Part shown: in pieces, positions 48,730 to 56,266 of the stretch
Layout of the letters: every line of letters starts with the position of its first letter
Position numbering within the stretch: position 1 is the stretch's first letter
Assembly: GCA_963757815.1 (NCBI GenBank)
Contig: CAVWSN010000018.1
Span: 310,001-374,000, forward strand
Direction: 5' to 3'
From: JACVRW01 sp963757815
GTDB lineage: Bacteria > Actinomycetota > Thermoleophilia > Solirubrobacterales > Thermoleophilaceae
DNA length: 64,000 bases
Notes under the pieces: model-generated
What the model was told of the DNA's origin: nothing
The model's input: only the letters and a program-made list of their open reading frames with translations
Databases searched by the model: none
Made by a program: the position numbers and the translations under genes

Positions 48730-50373
48730 GTGGCGCAGCGCAAAGCCAGTGACGTCTTCGTCGAATGCCTGGAGGCCGAGGGCGTCCGGCACGTGTTCGG
48801 CATCCCGGGCGAGGAGACGCTCGACCTGAACGAGTCGCTGTCGCGCTCCTCGATCGAGTTCGTCCCGGTCCGGCACGAGCAGGGCGGCGCCTACATGGCC
48901 GACGTGCACGGGCGCCTGACAGGTCACGCGGGCGTCTGCCTCGGCACGCTGGGGCCCGGCGCCCTCAACCTCGTGACCGCGGTGGCCGACGCCTTCCTCG
49001 ACCGCGCGCCGCTCGTCGCGCTCACCGGTCAGGGCGACCTCGAGCGGATGCACAAGGAGTCGCACCAGTACATCGACCTGCTGCGGGTGATGCGTCCGAT
49101 CACGAAGTGGAACGCCCGCCTGTCGGACGCCGCGATCATCCCCGAGGTCGTCCGCAAGGCGTTCAAGATCGCCGAGGGCGAGAAGCCGGGGGCCACGCAC
49201 ATCGAGCTGCCCGAGGATGTGATGGCGAGCGAGATCGACACCGAGCCGCTGCCACGCCGGCGTCAGGTGCGGTCCGAGCCGGCGGCGCGCGAGCTGCTCA
49301 GGGCCGCCGACCTCGTGCGCGGCGCGGTGCAGCCAGTGGCGCTGGCGGGCAACGGGGTGGTGCGCCGCAACGCGGCGCCGGCCCTGCGCGAGTTCGTGCG
49401 GGCCACCGGCATCCCCGTGGCCGAGACCTTCATGGGCAAGGGCCTGCTCTCGCCCGACAACCCGAAGGCGCTCGGCTCCGTCGGGCTCCAGGCGGGCGAC
49501 TACAGCATGGCCGGCTTCGACGAGGCGGACCTCGTGCTCGCGATCGGATACGACCTCGTCGAGCAATCACCCGAGGTCTGGAACCCGCGCCGCGACAAGC
49601 GGATCATCTGCATCGACTCGGAGCCGGCCGAGACCGACGCGTACTTCATGCCCGAGGTCGAGCTGGTCGGCGACATCTACCACGTGCTCGCACGGCTCGG
49701 CGAGGAGTGCCGCCACGTGCCGCACCAGGGCGGCTCGACGAAGCTGCGCGACGTGGTGCTCGGGCGCTTCGAGCAGGCGAAGGACGACGACGCCTTCCCG
49801 GTCCAGCCCCCGCGCGCCCTCTGGGAGATCCGCGCGGCGCTCGGGCGCGAGGACATCCTGATCTCCGACGTCGGCCTGCACAAGCTCTGGATCGGGCGCA
49901 TGTTCCCCGCCTACGAGCCGAACACCGTGCTGATCGCCAACGGGCTGGCCGGCATGGGCTTCGCGGTGCCGGCGGCGGTGGCGGCCAAGCTCTGTCATCC
50001 GGACCGCAACGTGGTCACCGTCAACGGCGACGGCGGCTTCCTCATGAACTGCCAGGAGCTCGAGACCGCCGTGCGCCTGAAGACGCCCTTCGTCAACGTG
50101 GTTTGGGAGAACAGCCAGTACGGCTCGATCGTGTGGAAGCAGGACAAGAAGTTCGGCACGCACTTCGGGACCGACTTCACGAACCCGGACTTCGTAAAGC
50201 TCGCCGAGGGCTTCGGCATGCCGGGTTGGCGCTGCGAGTCCGCCGACGAGTTCGGCGAGCGCCTGCGGCACGCGCTCACGCTCGACCTCCCCTCGCTGAT
50301 CGTGCTCCCGATCGACTACTCACTCGACGTTGCAATCTCTGAAGAGCTAGGAACGGAGACCGTTGCCACATGA
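48730..50373 (+). CDS. ThDP-dependent enzyme annotated-like acetolactate synthase; candidate 2-oxoglutarate decarboxylase
   Basis: 547-residue thiamine-diphosphate enzyme of the acetolactate synthase superfamily. GTG start, then HVFGIPGEETLDLNESLSRS, the ThDP-activating Glu50 in VRHEQGGAYMADVHGRLTG, the central domain (VQPVALAGNGVVRRNAAPAL) and the ThDP-binding NGDGGFLMNCQELETAV at 432-448. It lacks a neighbouring small regulatory subunit and is translationally coupled (4-base overlap) to a succinate-semialdehyde dehydrogenase. This pair matches the cyanobacterial operon in which an acetolactate-synthase-like protein proved to be 2-oxoglutarate decarboxylase. I therefore favour that role; a catabolic acetolactate synthase is the main alternative. 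Confidence 0.8.
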   Translation: MAQRKASDVFVECLEAEGVRHVFGIPGEETLDLNESLSRSSIEFVPVRHEQGGAYMADVHGRLTGHAGVCLGTLGPGALNLVTAVADAFLDRAPLVALTGQGDLERMHKESHQYIDLLRVMRPITKWNARLSDAAIIPEVVRKAFKIAEGEKPGATHIELPEDVMASEIDTEPLPRRRQVRSEPAARELLRAADLVRGAVQPVALAGNGVVRRNAAPALREFVRATGIPVAETFMGKGLLSPDNPKALGSVGLQAGDYSMAGFDEADLVLAIGYDLVEQSPEVWNPRRDKRIICIDSEPAETDAYFMPEVELVGDIYHVLARLGEECRHVPHQGGSTKLRDVVLGRFEQAKDDDAFPVQPPRALWEIRAALGREDILISDVGLHKLWIGRMFPAYEPNTVLIANGLAGMGFAVPAAVAAKLCHPDRNVVTVNGDGGFLMNCQELETAVRLKTPFVNVVWENSQYGSIVWKQDKKFGTHFGTDFTNPDFVKLAEGFGMPGWRCESADEFGERLRHALTLDLPSLIVLPIDYSLDVAISEELGTETVAT

Positions 50374-51836
50374 GCATCGCGATAGAGGAACAGACAGTCG
50401 TCGACAGCGTCCCGAAGAAGCTCTACATCGGCGGTGAGTGGCGCGACGCAACGGGCGCCGCCACGCTCCAGGTGATCGACCCGGCGACCGAGGAGCCGCT
50501 CGCGGAGGTCGCGGACGCCACGCCCGAGGACGCCATGACGGCCCTCGACGCCGCCGTCGCGAAGCAGGCCGAATGGGGGGCCAGCCCGCCCAACGATCGC
50601 GCCGGCATCCTCTGGCACGCCTTCGAGCTGATGGTCGAGCGGGCGGACGAGCTCGCCCTCTTGATGACGCTCGAGATGGGCAAGCCGGTGGCCGAGTCCA
50701 AGGCCGAGATCATCTACGCGGCGGACTTCTTTCGCTGGTTCTCGGGCGAGGCGCTGCGGATCGACGGCAACTACAAGCAGTTCGCCAACGGCACGAGCCG
50801 CGTGCTCGTGATGAAGCAGCCGGTCGGCCCGTCGCTCATGATCACGCCCTGGAACTTCCCCATGGCGATGGGCACGCGCAAGGTCGGCCCCGCGCTGGCG
50901 GCGGGCTGCACGTGCGTGATCAAGCCGGCGCAGCAGACGCCGCTGTCGATGCTCGCAATGGCGCAGATCCTCGAGGAGGTTGGGCTGCCGGGCGGCGTAC
51001 TCAACATCGTCACGACCTCCTCGTCGGGTCCCACCACCGGGCCGCTGATCGCCGACGACCGCCTGCGCAAGCTGTCGTTCACGGGCTCGACGGAGGTCGG
51101 CCGCAAGCTGATCGAGGCCTCGGCGCAGAACGTGCTCAAGACCTCGATGGAGCTGGGCGGCAACGCGCCGTTCCTGATCTTCGACGACGCCGATCTGGAC
51201 GCCGCCGTCGACGGCGCTCTGCTCGCCAAGATGCGCAACATCGGCGAAGCGTGCACCTCGGCGAACCGCTTCCACGTGGCCGAGCCGATCCGTGAGGAGT
51301 TCGAGCAGCGGCTGGGCGACCGGATGGGGTCGCTCAAGATCGGGCGCGGCACCGAGGAGGACGTGAAGGTCGGCCCGCTGATCGACGAGCCCTCGCGCGA
51401 GAAGGTGGCCGACCTCGTGCAGGACGCGCTCGACAAGGGCGCGACCCGCGTTGTCGGGGGCGAGATCCCGGACGGGCGTGGCTACTTCTACGCGCCGACG
51501 GTGCTTGGCGGGGTGCCGGATGATGCCCGCCTCCTGCGCGAGGAGATCTTCGGCCCGGTGGCGCCGGTCACCGGCTTCGAGTCCGAGGAGGACGCTATCG
51601 CGCGCGCCAACGACACCGAGTACGGGCTCGTCGCCTACGTGTTCACACGCGACATCAAGCGCGCGCTGCGCGTCTGCGAAGGCCTCGAGACCGGCATGGT
51701 CGGGCTGAACCAGGGGATGGTCTCGAACGCGGGCGCGCCGTTTGGCGGCGTCAAGCAGTCGGGCATCGGGCGCGAGGGCGGCAAGGAGGGCCTCGAGGAG
51801 TTCCTCGAGACGAAGTACGTGGCCGTCAACCTCTGA
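50370..51836 (+). CDS. gabD: Succinate-semialdehyde dehydrogenase (GabD-like)
   Basis: 488-residue aldehyde dehydrogenase. PKKLYIGGEWRDATGAATLQ at the N-terminus, LMITPWNFPMAMGTRKVGPA (cofactor pocket; the FPxAMxTRK pattern is typical of succinate-semialdehyde dehydrogenases), KLSFTGSTEVGRKLIEAS, MELGGNAPFLIFDDADLDAA with the general-base Glu and GEACTSANRFHV with catalytic Cys295. The end is NAGAPFGGVKQSGIGREGGK. Substrate preference is inferred from motifs and from coupling to the ThDP decarboxylase upstream, which would supply succinic semialdehyde. Its 3' end overlaps that of the HxlR gene. Confidence 0.9.
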   Translation: MSIAIEEQTVVDSVPKKLYIGGEWRDATGAATLQVIDPATEEPLAEVADATPEDAMTALDAAVAKQAEWGASPPNDRAGILWHAFELMVERADELALLMTLEMGKPVAESKAEIIYAADFFRWFSGEALRIDGNYKQFANGTSRVLVMKQPVGPSLMITPWNFPMAMGTRKVGPALAAGCTCVIKPAQQTPLSMLAMAQILEEVGLPGGVLNIVTTSSSGPTTGPLIADDRLRKLSFTGSTEVGRKLIEASAQNVLKTSMELGGNAPFLIFDDADLDAAVDGALLAKMRNIGEACTSANRFHVAEPIREEFEQRLGDRMGSLKIGRGTEEDVKVGPLIDEPSREKVADLVQDALDKGATRVVGGEIPDGRGYFYAPTVLGGVPDDARLLREEIFGPVAPVTGFESEEDAIARANDTEYGLVAYVFTRDIKRALRVCEGLETGMVGLNQGMVSNAGAPFGGVKQSGIGREGGKEGLEEFLETKYVAVNL

Positions 51837-52503
51837 CGGCCGACTCCCCGCCGTCGCCCCCAAGCGCGAACAGTTCCAGGAAGCGCTCGAGCGTCCGGCG
51901 GTCACCTTCTGTCTCTGCCGCCCCGGATCGCACGGCCTCGCCGAGCCCGAGCCCTTGCCACAGCAGGGCCACCAGCGTCATCGTGCTCGTGGTCAGCACC
52001 GCGTCGGGATCCTCGGCGCTGCCGCGTGCGATCTCGATGCCCCCGCCGTCCACCTGTACCGAGAACGTCTGGTCGCCGAGGCGCAGCTCGACCCTCATGG
52101 CTCCATTCCTTGCCGTCGCCGGGTCGAACACGGTCTTCAGCGCGAGGATCGTCGAGTCGGGCCCGAGCTCATGCCCGTCGGGCGGGAACGGGACGCTGGT
52201 TCCCCAGCGCCCGAGGGCGAGGATCACGGGTTCGAGCTCGAGTCCACGCTCCGTGAGCTCGTAGACCTTCGAGCCCGCGGGCGGTGGCAGCCGGCGCCGG
52301 GTGACGACCCCGTCGGCTTCGAGCTCGCGGAGACGCTGTGAGAGGACGTCCGGGCTCAGGTTGGGGAGTCCGGCTCGCAGGTCGGTGAAGCGCTTCGGCC
52401 CCAGCAGCAGCTCGCGGACGACCAGCAGCGCCCAGCGCTCTCCGACCACGTCGAGCGCCCTCGCGATGCCACAGGGGTCACCGTATGTCCGCGTCCTCGT
52501 CAC
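51826..52503 (-). CDS. HxlR-type transcriptional regulator with C-terminal SCP2-like domain
   Basis: 225-residue regulator. The N-terminal winged helix is HxlR-like: YGDPCGIARALDVVGERWAL, LLVVRELLLGPKRFTDLRAG, LSPDVLSQRLRELEADGVVT and VYELTERGLELEPVILALGR. The HxlR-typical Cys near the N-terminus (DPCGIAR) is present. The C-terminal 100 residues (RVELRLGDQTFSVQVDGGGI) look like an SCP2 sterol-carrier fold, suggesting a hydrophobic ligand. It is divergent from the VOC gene at 52608, with a pair of 12-bp direct repeats between them. Confidence 0.88.
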   Translation of the reverse strand: MTRTRTYGDPCGIARALDVVGERWALLVVRELLLGPKRFTDLRAGLPNLSPDVLSQRLRELEADGVVTRRRLPPPAGSKVYELTERGLELEPVILALGRWGTSVPFPPDGHELGPDSTILALKTVFDPATARNGAMRVELRLGDQTFSVQVDGGGIEIARGSAEDPDAVLTTSTMTLVALLWQGLGLGEAVRSGAAETEGDRRTLERFLELFALGGDGGESAVRG

Positions 52504-52530
52504 TCGCCGAAGTCTACTCGGTGGACGGTG

Positions 52531-52563
52531 TTACCTACTTCACAGTTGGACTTACCAACTTCA
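52531..52563. promoter_or_regulatory. Direct-repeat operator candidate between the HxlR regulator and the VOC gene
   Basis: TTACCTACTTCA (52531-52542) and TTACCAACTTCA (52552-52563) differ at one base and are spaced exactly 21 bp start to start, two helical turns. TTGGAC (52546-52551) lies between them. The region is AT-richer than the surrounding DNA and sits in the 104-bp divergent intergenic gap, the expected place for the HxlR protein to bind. Confidence 0.6.
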
Positions 52564-52607
52564 TGATAGGCTGCGCCGACGACAGTCCCGACGTAAGGAG
52601 ACGAGCG

Positions 52608-53437
52608 ATGAGCGAACGAGACGGATACGAGCCGGGCGTGCCCTCGTGGGTGGACAACCTCGCCCGGGACCCCAGACGGCAGACCGACTTCTACGGCGCG
52701 CTCTTCGGGTGGGACTTCACGGGTCCGGGAGCGATGCCCGGCGATCCGCCCGGCGAGTACTTCGTGGCGCAGCTTCGCGGCCGTGAGGTCGCCGGGATCG
52801 GCTCGCTCCCGCAGGGCGGGGAGCTCGAACCGGCCTGGAACACGTACGTCGAGGTGGAGAGCGTCGACAGCGCCGCGCAGGACGTCGAGGCGGCCGGCGG
52901 AAAGGTCCTGGCCGGTCCGTTCGACGCTCCCCCGGCGGGCCGCATCGCGGCCGTCGCCGACCGGGCGGGCGCGCCGTTCTCGATCTGGCAGCCCGACGCG
53001 CGCCGAGGGGCCGAGCTCGTCAACGAGCCGAGCGCGTGGAGCATGAGCGCGCTCAACACTCCCGACCTCGACGAGGCGGCCGAGTTCTATCGCGCCGTGT
53101 TCGGCTGGGAGACCATGCCGTTCCAGCTCGGCGAGTTCGAGATCACGATGTTCCGCCTGCCCGGCTACGTCGGCGGCCAGCCGGACAGCCCGTGCCGCGC
53201 GACGTGGTCGCGGCGATGGCGCCGCTCGCAGGCGAGAACGGCAACGGCCCGAAGCCGCACTGGAGCGTGGATTTCTGGGTGGGCGACGTCGACGCCACGG
53301 CCGGTAAGGCCACCGAGCTCGGCGGCAGCGTGGTGATGCCCCCGTACGACATCCCGGGGCTCCGGCAGGCCGTTCTGATGGACTCGGAGGGCGTCGCCTT
53401 CAGCGCCACGCAGCTCATGATGGGTGACCATGCATGA
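52608..53437 (+). CDS. Two-domain VOC protein (one frameshift)
   Basis: About 276 residues with two tandem glyoxalase-like domains, each starting W(V/S) and FY(G/R)A(L/V)FGW: PSWVDNLARDPRRQTDFYGA with LFGWDFTGPGAMPGD, and ALNTPDLDEAAEFYRAVFGW. A one-base break near 53,190 lies inside domain 2, which resumes as DVVAAMAPLAGENGNGPKPH and ends AVLMDSEGVAFSATQL. AAGGAG lies 8 bases before the ATG. Probably controlled by the divergent HxlR regulator. Family members of this layout include hydroxylase-like proteins of antibiotic clusters; no substrate can be named. Confidence 0.82.
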
Positions 53438-53486
53438 TCCTGTGCGGGCCTTGAAGCCCGTCCGCTGAGGTGCGCAACATGAACGC

Positions 53487-54404
53487 ATGCCCCTCTCCCG
53501 GGGTACATGGCCCGGCGCCGCGGTCCTGGCACTGGTCGCGGCGCTCCTTCTCCCGGCGCCTGCCGAGGCCGGCCGCGCGAACGTGGCCGCGCTGCAGGCT
53601 GCGCTGACGAAGCTGCATCTCTACAAGGGTTTCGTGGACGGGGTCCGCGGGCCGCTCACGCGCAGCGCCGTCGTTGCGCTTCCAGAGGCGCCGCGGTCTG
53701 ATCGTCGACGGGATCGCCGGCCCCCAGACGCGGCACGCTCTCGGACGCTTCGGGCGGCCCGCGCTCGGCAGCCGCGTGATGCGGCTCGGGAACCGGGGCT
53801 GGGACGTCGCGGCGCTCCAGTACCTGCTCCAGCGCAAGGGCTACGGGCCGGGCACGGCCGACGGCGTGTTCGGCGGCCTGACACAGGCCGCCGTGCTGCG
53901 CGCCCAGCGGGCCGCCGGCATCGGGGTCGACGGGCTTGCCGGGAGCGCGACGATCGGCTCGCTGCGGGGCAGAAGCGGCGGCCCGTCGCCGACGGGACCC
54001 GTCAGCTTCCTGCGCCCCGTGCCGGGGCCGATCGGCGACCGCTTCGGCGCGCCGCGCGAGGGCGGCAGGCAGCACCAGGGCTTGGACTTCCCCGTGGCCT
54101 ACGGCACCCGAGTCGGCGCCGCCGGCGTGGGCACCACGATCTTCGCGGGGCTCAACTACGGGGGCTACGGCAACCTGGTCGTGGTCCAGCACCGGCTCGG
54201 GTACACGACGTGGTACGCGCACCTGTCGTCGATCACGACGTGGGTCGGAGAGCAGGTCAGCGGGGGCACGCGCATCGGCTACGTGGGCTCAACGGGCTAC
54301 TCCACGGGGCCGCACCTGCACTTCGAGGTGCGCCGCTACAACACGGCGGTCGACCCGGAGCCGATGCTGCTCGGCGCGGTGGCGAGCCGGGCCGGCGGCG
54401 CTGA
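53487..54404 (+). CDS. Secreted M23 peptidoglycan endopeptidase with peptidoglycan-binding domains (frameshifted)
   Basis: Exported cell-wall hydrolase of about 300 residues. A signal peptide (GAAVLALVAALLLPAPAEAG) precedes two PG_binding_1-type repeats: ALQAALTKLHLYKGFVDGVR, and WDVAALQYLLQRKGYGPGTA with DGVFGGLTQAAVLRAQRAAG. A frame break near 53,685 splits the first repeat. The M23 domain has IGDRFGAPREGGRQHQGLDF (His and Asp zinc ligands in HQGLDF), VVVQHRLGYTTWYAHLSS and STGPHLHFEVRRYN (HLHFE). The frame stays open far beyond the domain, so a second indel near the end is likely; the TGA at 54402-54404 in the neighbouring frame is the probable stop. Confidence 0.82.
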   Translation: MPLSRGTWPGAAVLALVAALLLPAPAEAGRANVAALQAALTKLHLYKGFVDGVRGPLTRSAVVALPEAPRSDRRRDRRPPDAARSRTLRAARARQPRDAAREPGLGRRGAPVPAPAQGLRAGHGRRRVRRPDTGRRAARPAGRRHRGRRACRERDDRLAAGQKRRPVADGTRQLPAPRAGADRRPLRRAARGRQAAPGLGLPRGLRHPSRRRRRGHHDLRGAQLRGLRQPGRGPAPARVHDVVRAPVVDHDVGRRAGQRGHAHRLRGLNGLLHGAAPALRGAPLQHGGRPGADAARRGGEPGRRR

Positions 54405-54599
54405 GCGCGAGCACCAGCACGATCTCGAGTGCGGCGCCGACAGCGGGCACGGCGGCGTCGAGGCCCCGCGCGGGCTCCTCGTGGATCGCGCGCGAGCGAC
54501 TCTGCCTGCGCTAGCGCCGTTCAAGCGCTCGGTGAGTTGGCGCCGGGCCGGTCTCGCGTATTGGCTGGGGAAGGGGGTGTTGCTCGTCGGCCGCGGCTG

Positions 54600-54790
54600 G
54601 CCGGACGTGATCGAAGATCGTTCGGCCACCGCCGACGCGAGGACGCGAGCCGTCCTGCCTTGGTGGGCCAGGAGACCCCCAGGCCAGGACGGCGGCGCCG
54701 GATCCCCGGGGTGGGGCTGCCCCGGTGCCGATGCGGATTCGGCAACGCCCGGGATCGGCCGAAGATTGTTCGCCGAGAGAGTCACAGCGG
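54600..54790. repeat. Structured intergenic region with stem-loop repeat copy 2
   Basis: The 480-base stretch 54,405-54,885 holds no convincing gene. It contains GTCCTGCCTTGGTGGG...AGGCCAGGAC (54,652-54,690), matching the repeat at 38.77 kb at 31 of 38 positions with partly compensating stem changes. On the minus strand GAAC(G/A)ATCTTCG occurs twice (about 54,613-54,623 and 54,762-54,772), flanking the stem-loop. GATCCCCGGGGTGGGGCTGCCCCGG forms further hairpins. It may be a transcribed structured RNA or a remnant of a mobile repeat. Confidence 0.5.
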
Positions 54791-54885
54791 CCGCTGTCCC
54801 ACACACCCTTTCCCCAGCCCTAGCCCGGCCGGCGGAGACCGACCCCGGAAGAAGCCCCACCCGCCGTGAAGGACGCGGGCGCCGT

Positions 54886-56226
54886 TCAGCCCGACGGCTT
54901 CGTCCCGCGCGCCATCGCGCGCAGGTCGAGTGCCTTGTCGAGCGTCTCCTCGTCCACGCCCTTCTCGAGCGCGACCTCGCGGATCGTGCGCTCGGATGCC
55001 AGGGCCTCGTTGACGATCTCCGTGCCCCGGTCGTAGCCGATGTAGGGGTTGAGCGCCGTGACGATCGCGGGCGTCGACTCCGCGTAGCGCCGCAGCATCT
55101 CCTCGTTCGGCTCGAGCCCGTCCACGCACCGCTCGGCCAGCATGTGACACGCCGAGGTCAGTATCCGTATCGACTCGAACACGTTGCGGGCCATCATCGG
55201 CACGCGCACGTTCAGCTCGAAGGCGCCCTGCGTGCCGGCCACGGTCACCGCCGTGTCGTTGCCGATCACCTGGGCCGCCACCTGCAGCACGACCTCCGGG
55301 ATCACCGGGTTGACCTTGCCGGGCATGATCGAGGAGCCCTTCTGGAGCTCCGGCAGCCGGAGCTCGACCAGGCCGGTGCTGGGCCCGGAGCCCATCAGCA
55401 CGAGGTCGTTGGCGATCTTGGTGAGCGACACCGCCACGCCCTTGAGGGCGGCGTGCAGCTCGACCAGGCCGTCGCGGTTCGCCTGCGCCTCGAAGCGGTC
55501 GCGCGGCGCCGTGCCGAGGCCGAGCCGCTCGCGCACGCGCTCCGCGAACTCCGGATGTGTGTTGAGCCCGGTGCCGGTGGCGGTGCCGCCGAGCGGGATC
55601 TGGGCGGCGCGGGCGAGCGCGTCGCGCAGGCGGTCGCGCCCGAGCGTCATCTGGGCGGCGTAGCCGCCGAACTCCTGGCCGAGCGTCACCGGGACGGCGT
55701 CCATCATGTGGGTGCGGCCCGACTTGACGATGTCGGCGAACTCATCCGACTTGCGCTGGAACGAGCCCGCCAAGCGCTCGAGCGCCGGCAGCAGCTCCGT
55801 CTGCACCGCGTCGACGGCGGCCAGGTGGACGGCCGAGGGGAACACGTCGTTCGACGACTGCCCCATGTTCACATGGTCGTTGGCGTGCGCCTCGTCCCCG
55901 GCCAGGTTCGCGATGACCTCGTTGGCGTTCATGTTGGTCGAGGTGCCCGAGCCGGTCTGGAAGACGTCGATCGGGAACTGGTCGTCGTGCTTGCCGCTCG
56001 CCACCTCGTCGCCGGCGCGGGCTATGCGCTCGGCGATCTCGGAGTCGAGCAGCCCGAGCTCGGCGTTGACCCGGGCAGCTTCGGCCTTGATGCGGCCCAG
56101 CCAGCGCACGACCGGGGTCGGTACGCGCTCGCCGGACACCGGGAAGTTCTCGATCGCCTTGGCGGTCTCGGGGCCCCAGAGCTCGCGCTCCGCCGAGGCG
56201 GGCGCCCCGTCTGCTTCAACGGCCAT
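54886..56226 (-). CDS. fumC: Class II fumarate hydratase
   Basis: Interconverts fumarate and malate in the TCA cycle; iron-independent tetramer. The 446-residue protein contains FPIDVFQTGSGTSTNMNANE, HANDHVNMGQSSNDVFPSAV, GRTHMMDAVPVTLGQEFGGY, GGTATGTGLNTHPEFAERV and the diagnostic GSSIMPGKVNPVIPEVVLQV signature loop with catalytic Ser. Length and motifs are complete. It is transcribed toward the M23 peptidase, separated by the structured 480-base gap, and may share a TCA role with the decarboxylase/SSADH pair at 48.7-51.8 kb. Confidence 0.96.
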   Translation of the reverse strand: MAVEADGAPASAERELWGPETAKAIENFPVSGERVPTPVVRWLGRIKAEAARVNAELGLLDSEIAERIARAGDEVASGKHDDQFPIDVFQTGSGTSTNMNANEVIANLAGDEAHANDHVNMGQSSNDVFPSAVHLAAVDAVQTELLPALERLAGSFQRKSDEFADIVKSGRTHMMDAVPVTLGQEFGGYAAQMTLGRDRLRDALARAAQIPLGGTATGTGLNTHPEFAERVRERLGLGTAPRDRFEAQANRDGLVELHAALKGVAVSLTKIANDLVLMGSGPSTGLVELRLPELQKGSSIMPGKVNPVIPEVVLQVAAQVIGNDTAVTVAGTQGAFELNVRVPMMARNVFESIRILTSACHMLAERCVDGLEPNEEMLRRYAESTPAIVTALNPYIGYDRGTEIVNEALASERTIREVALEKGVDEETLDKALDLRAMARGTKPSG

Positions 56227-56266
56227 TAGTCTCCTTCGTCGCTTCCTGACAGGAGGCTATCCGTCG

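Noticed and set aside
53674..56229. An 851-codon open frame continuing the M23 peptidase through the intergenic gap and fumC antisense.
   Set aside because: After HLHFEVRRYNTAVDPEPMLL the translation has no domain character and runs antisense through fumC. High GC suppresses stop codons; the TGA at 54,402 in the neighbouring frame is the likely end.
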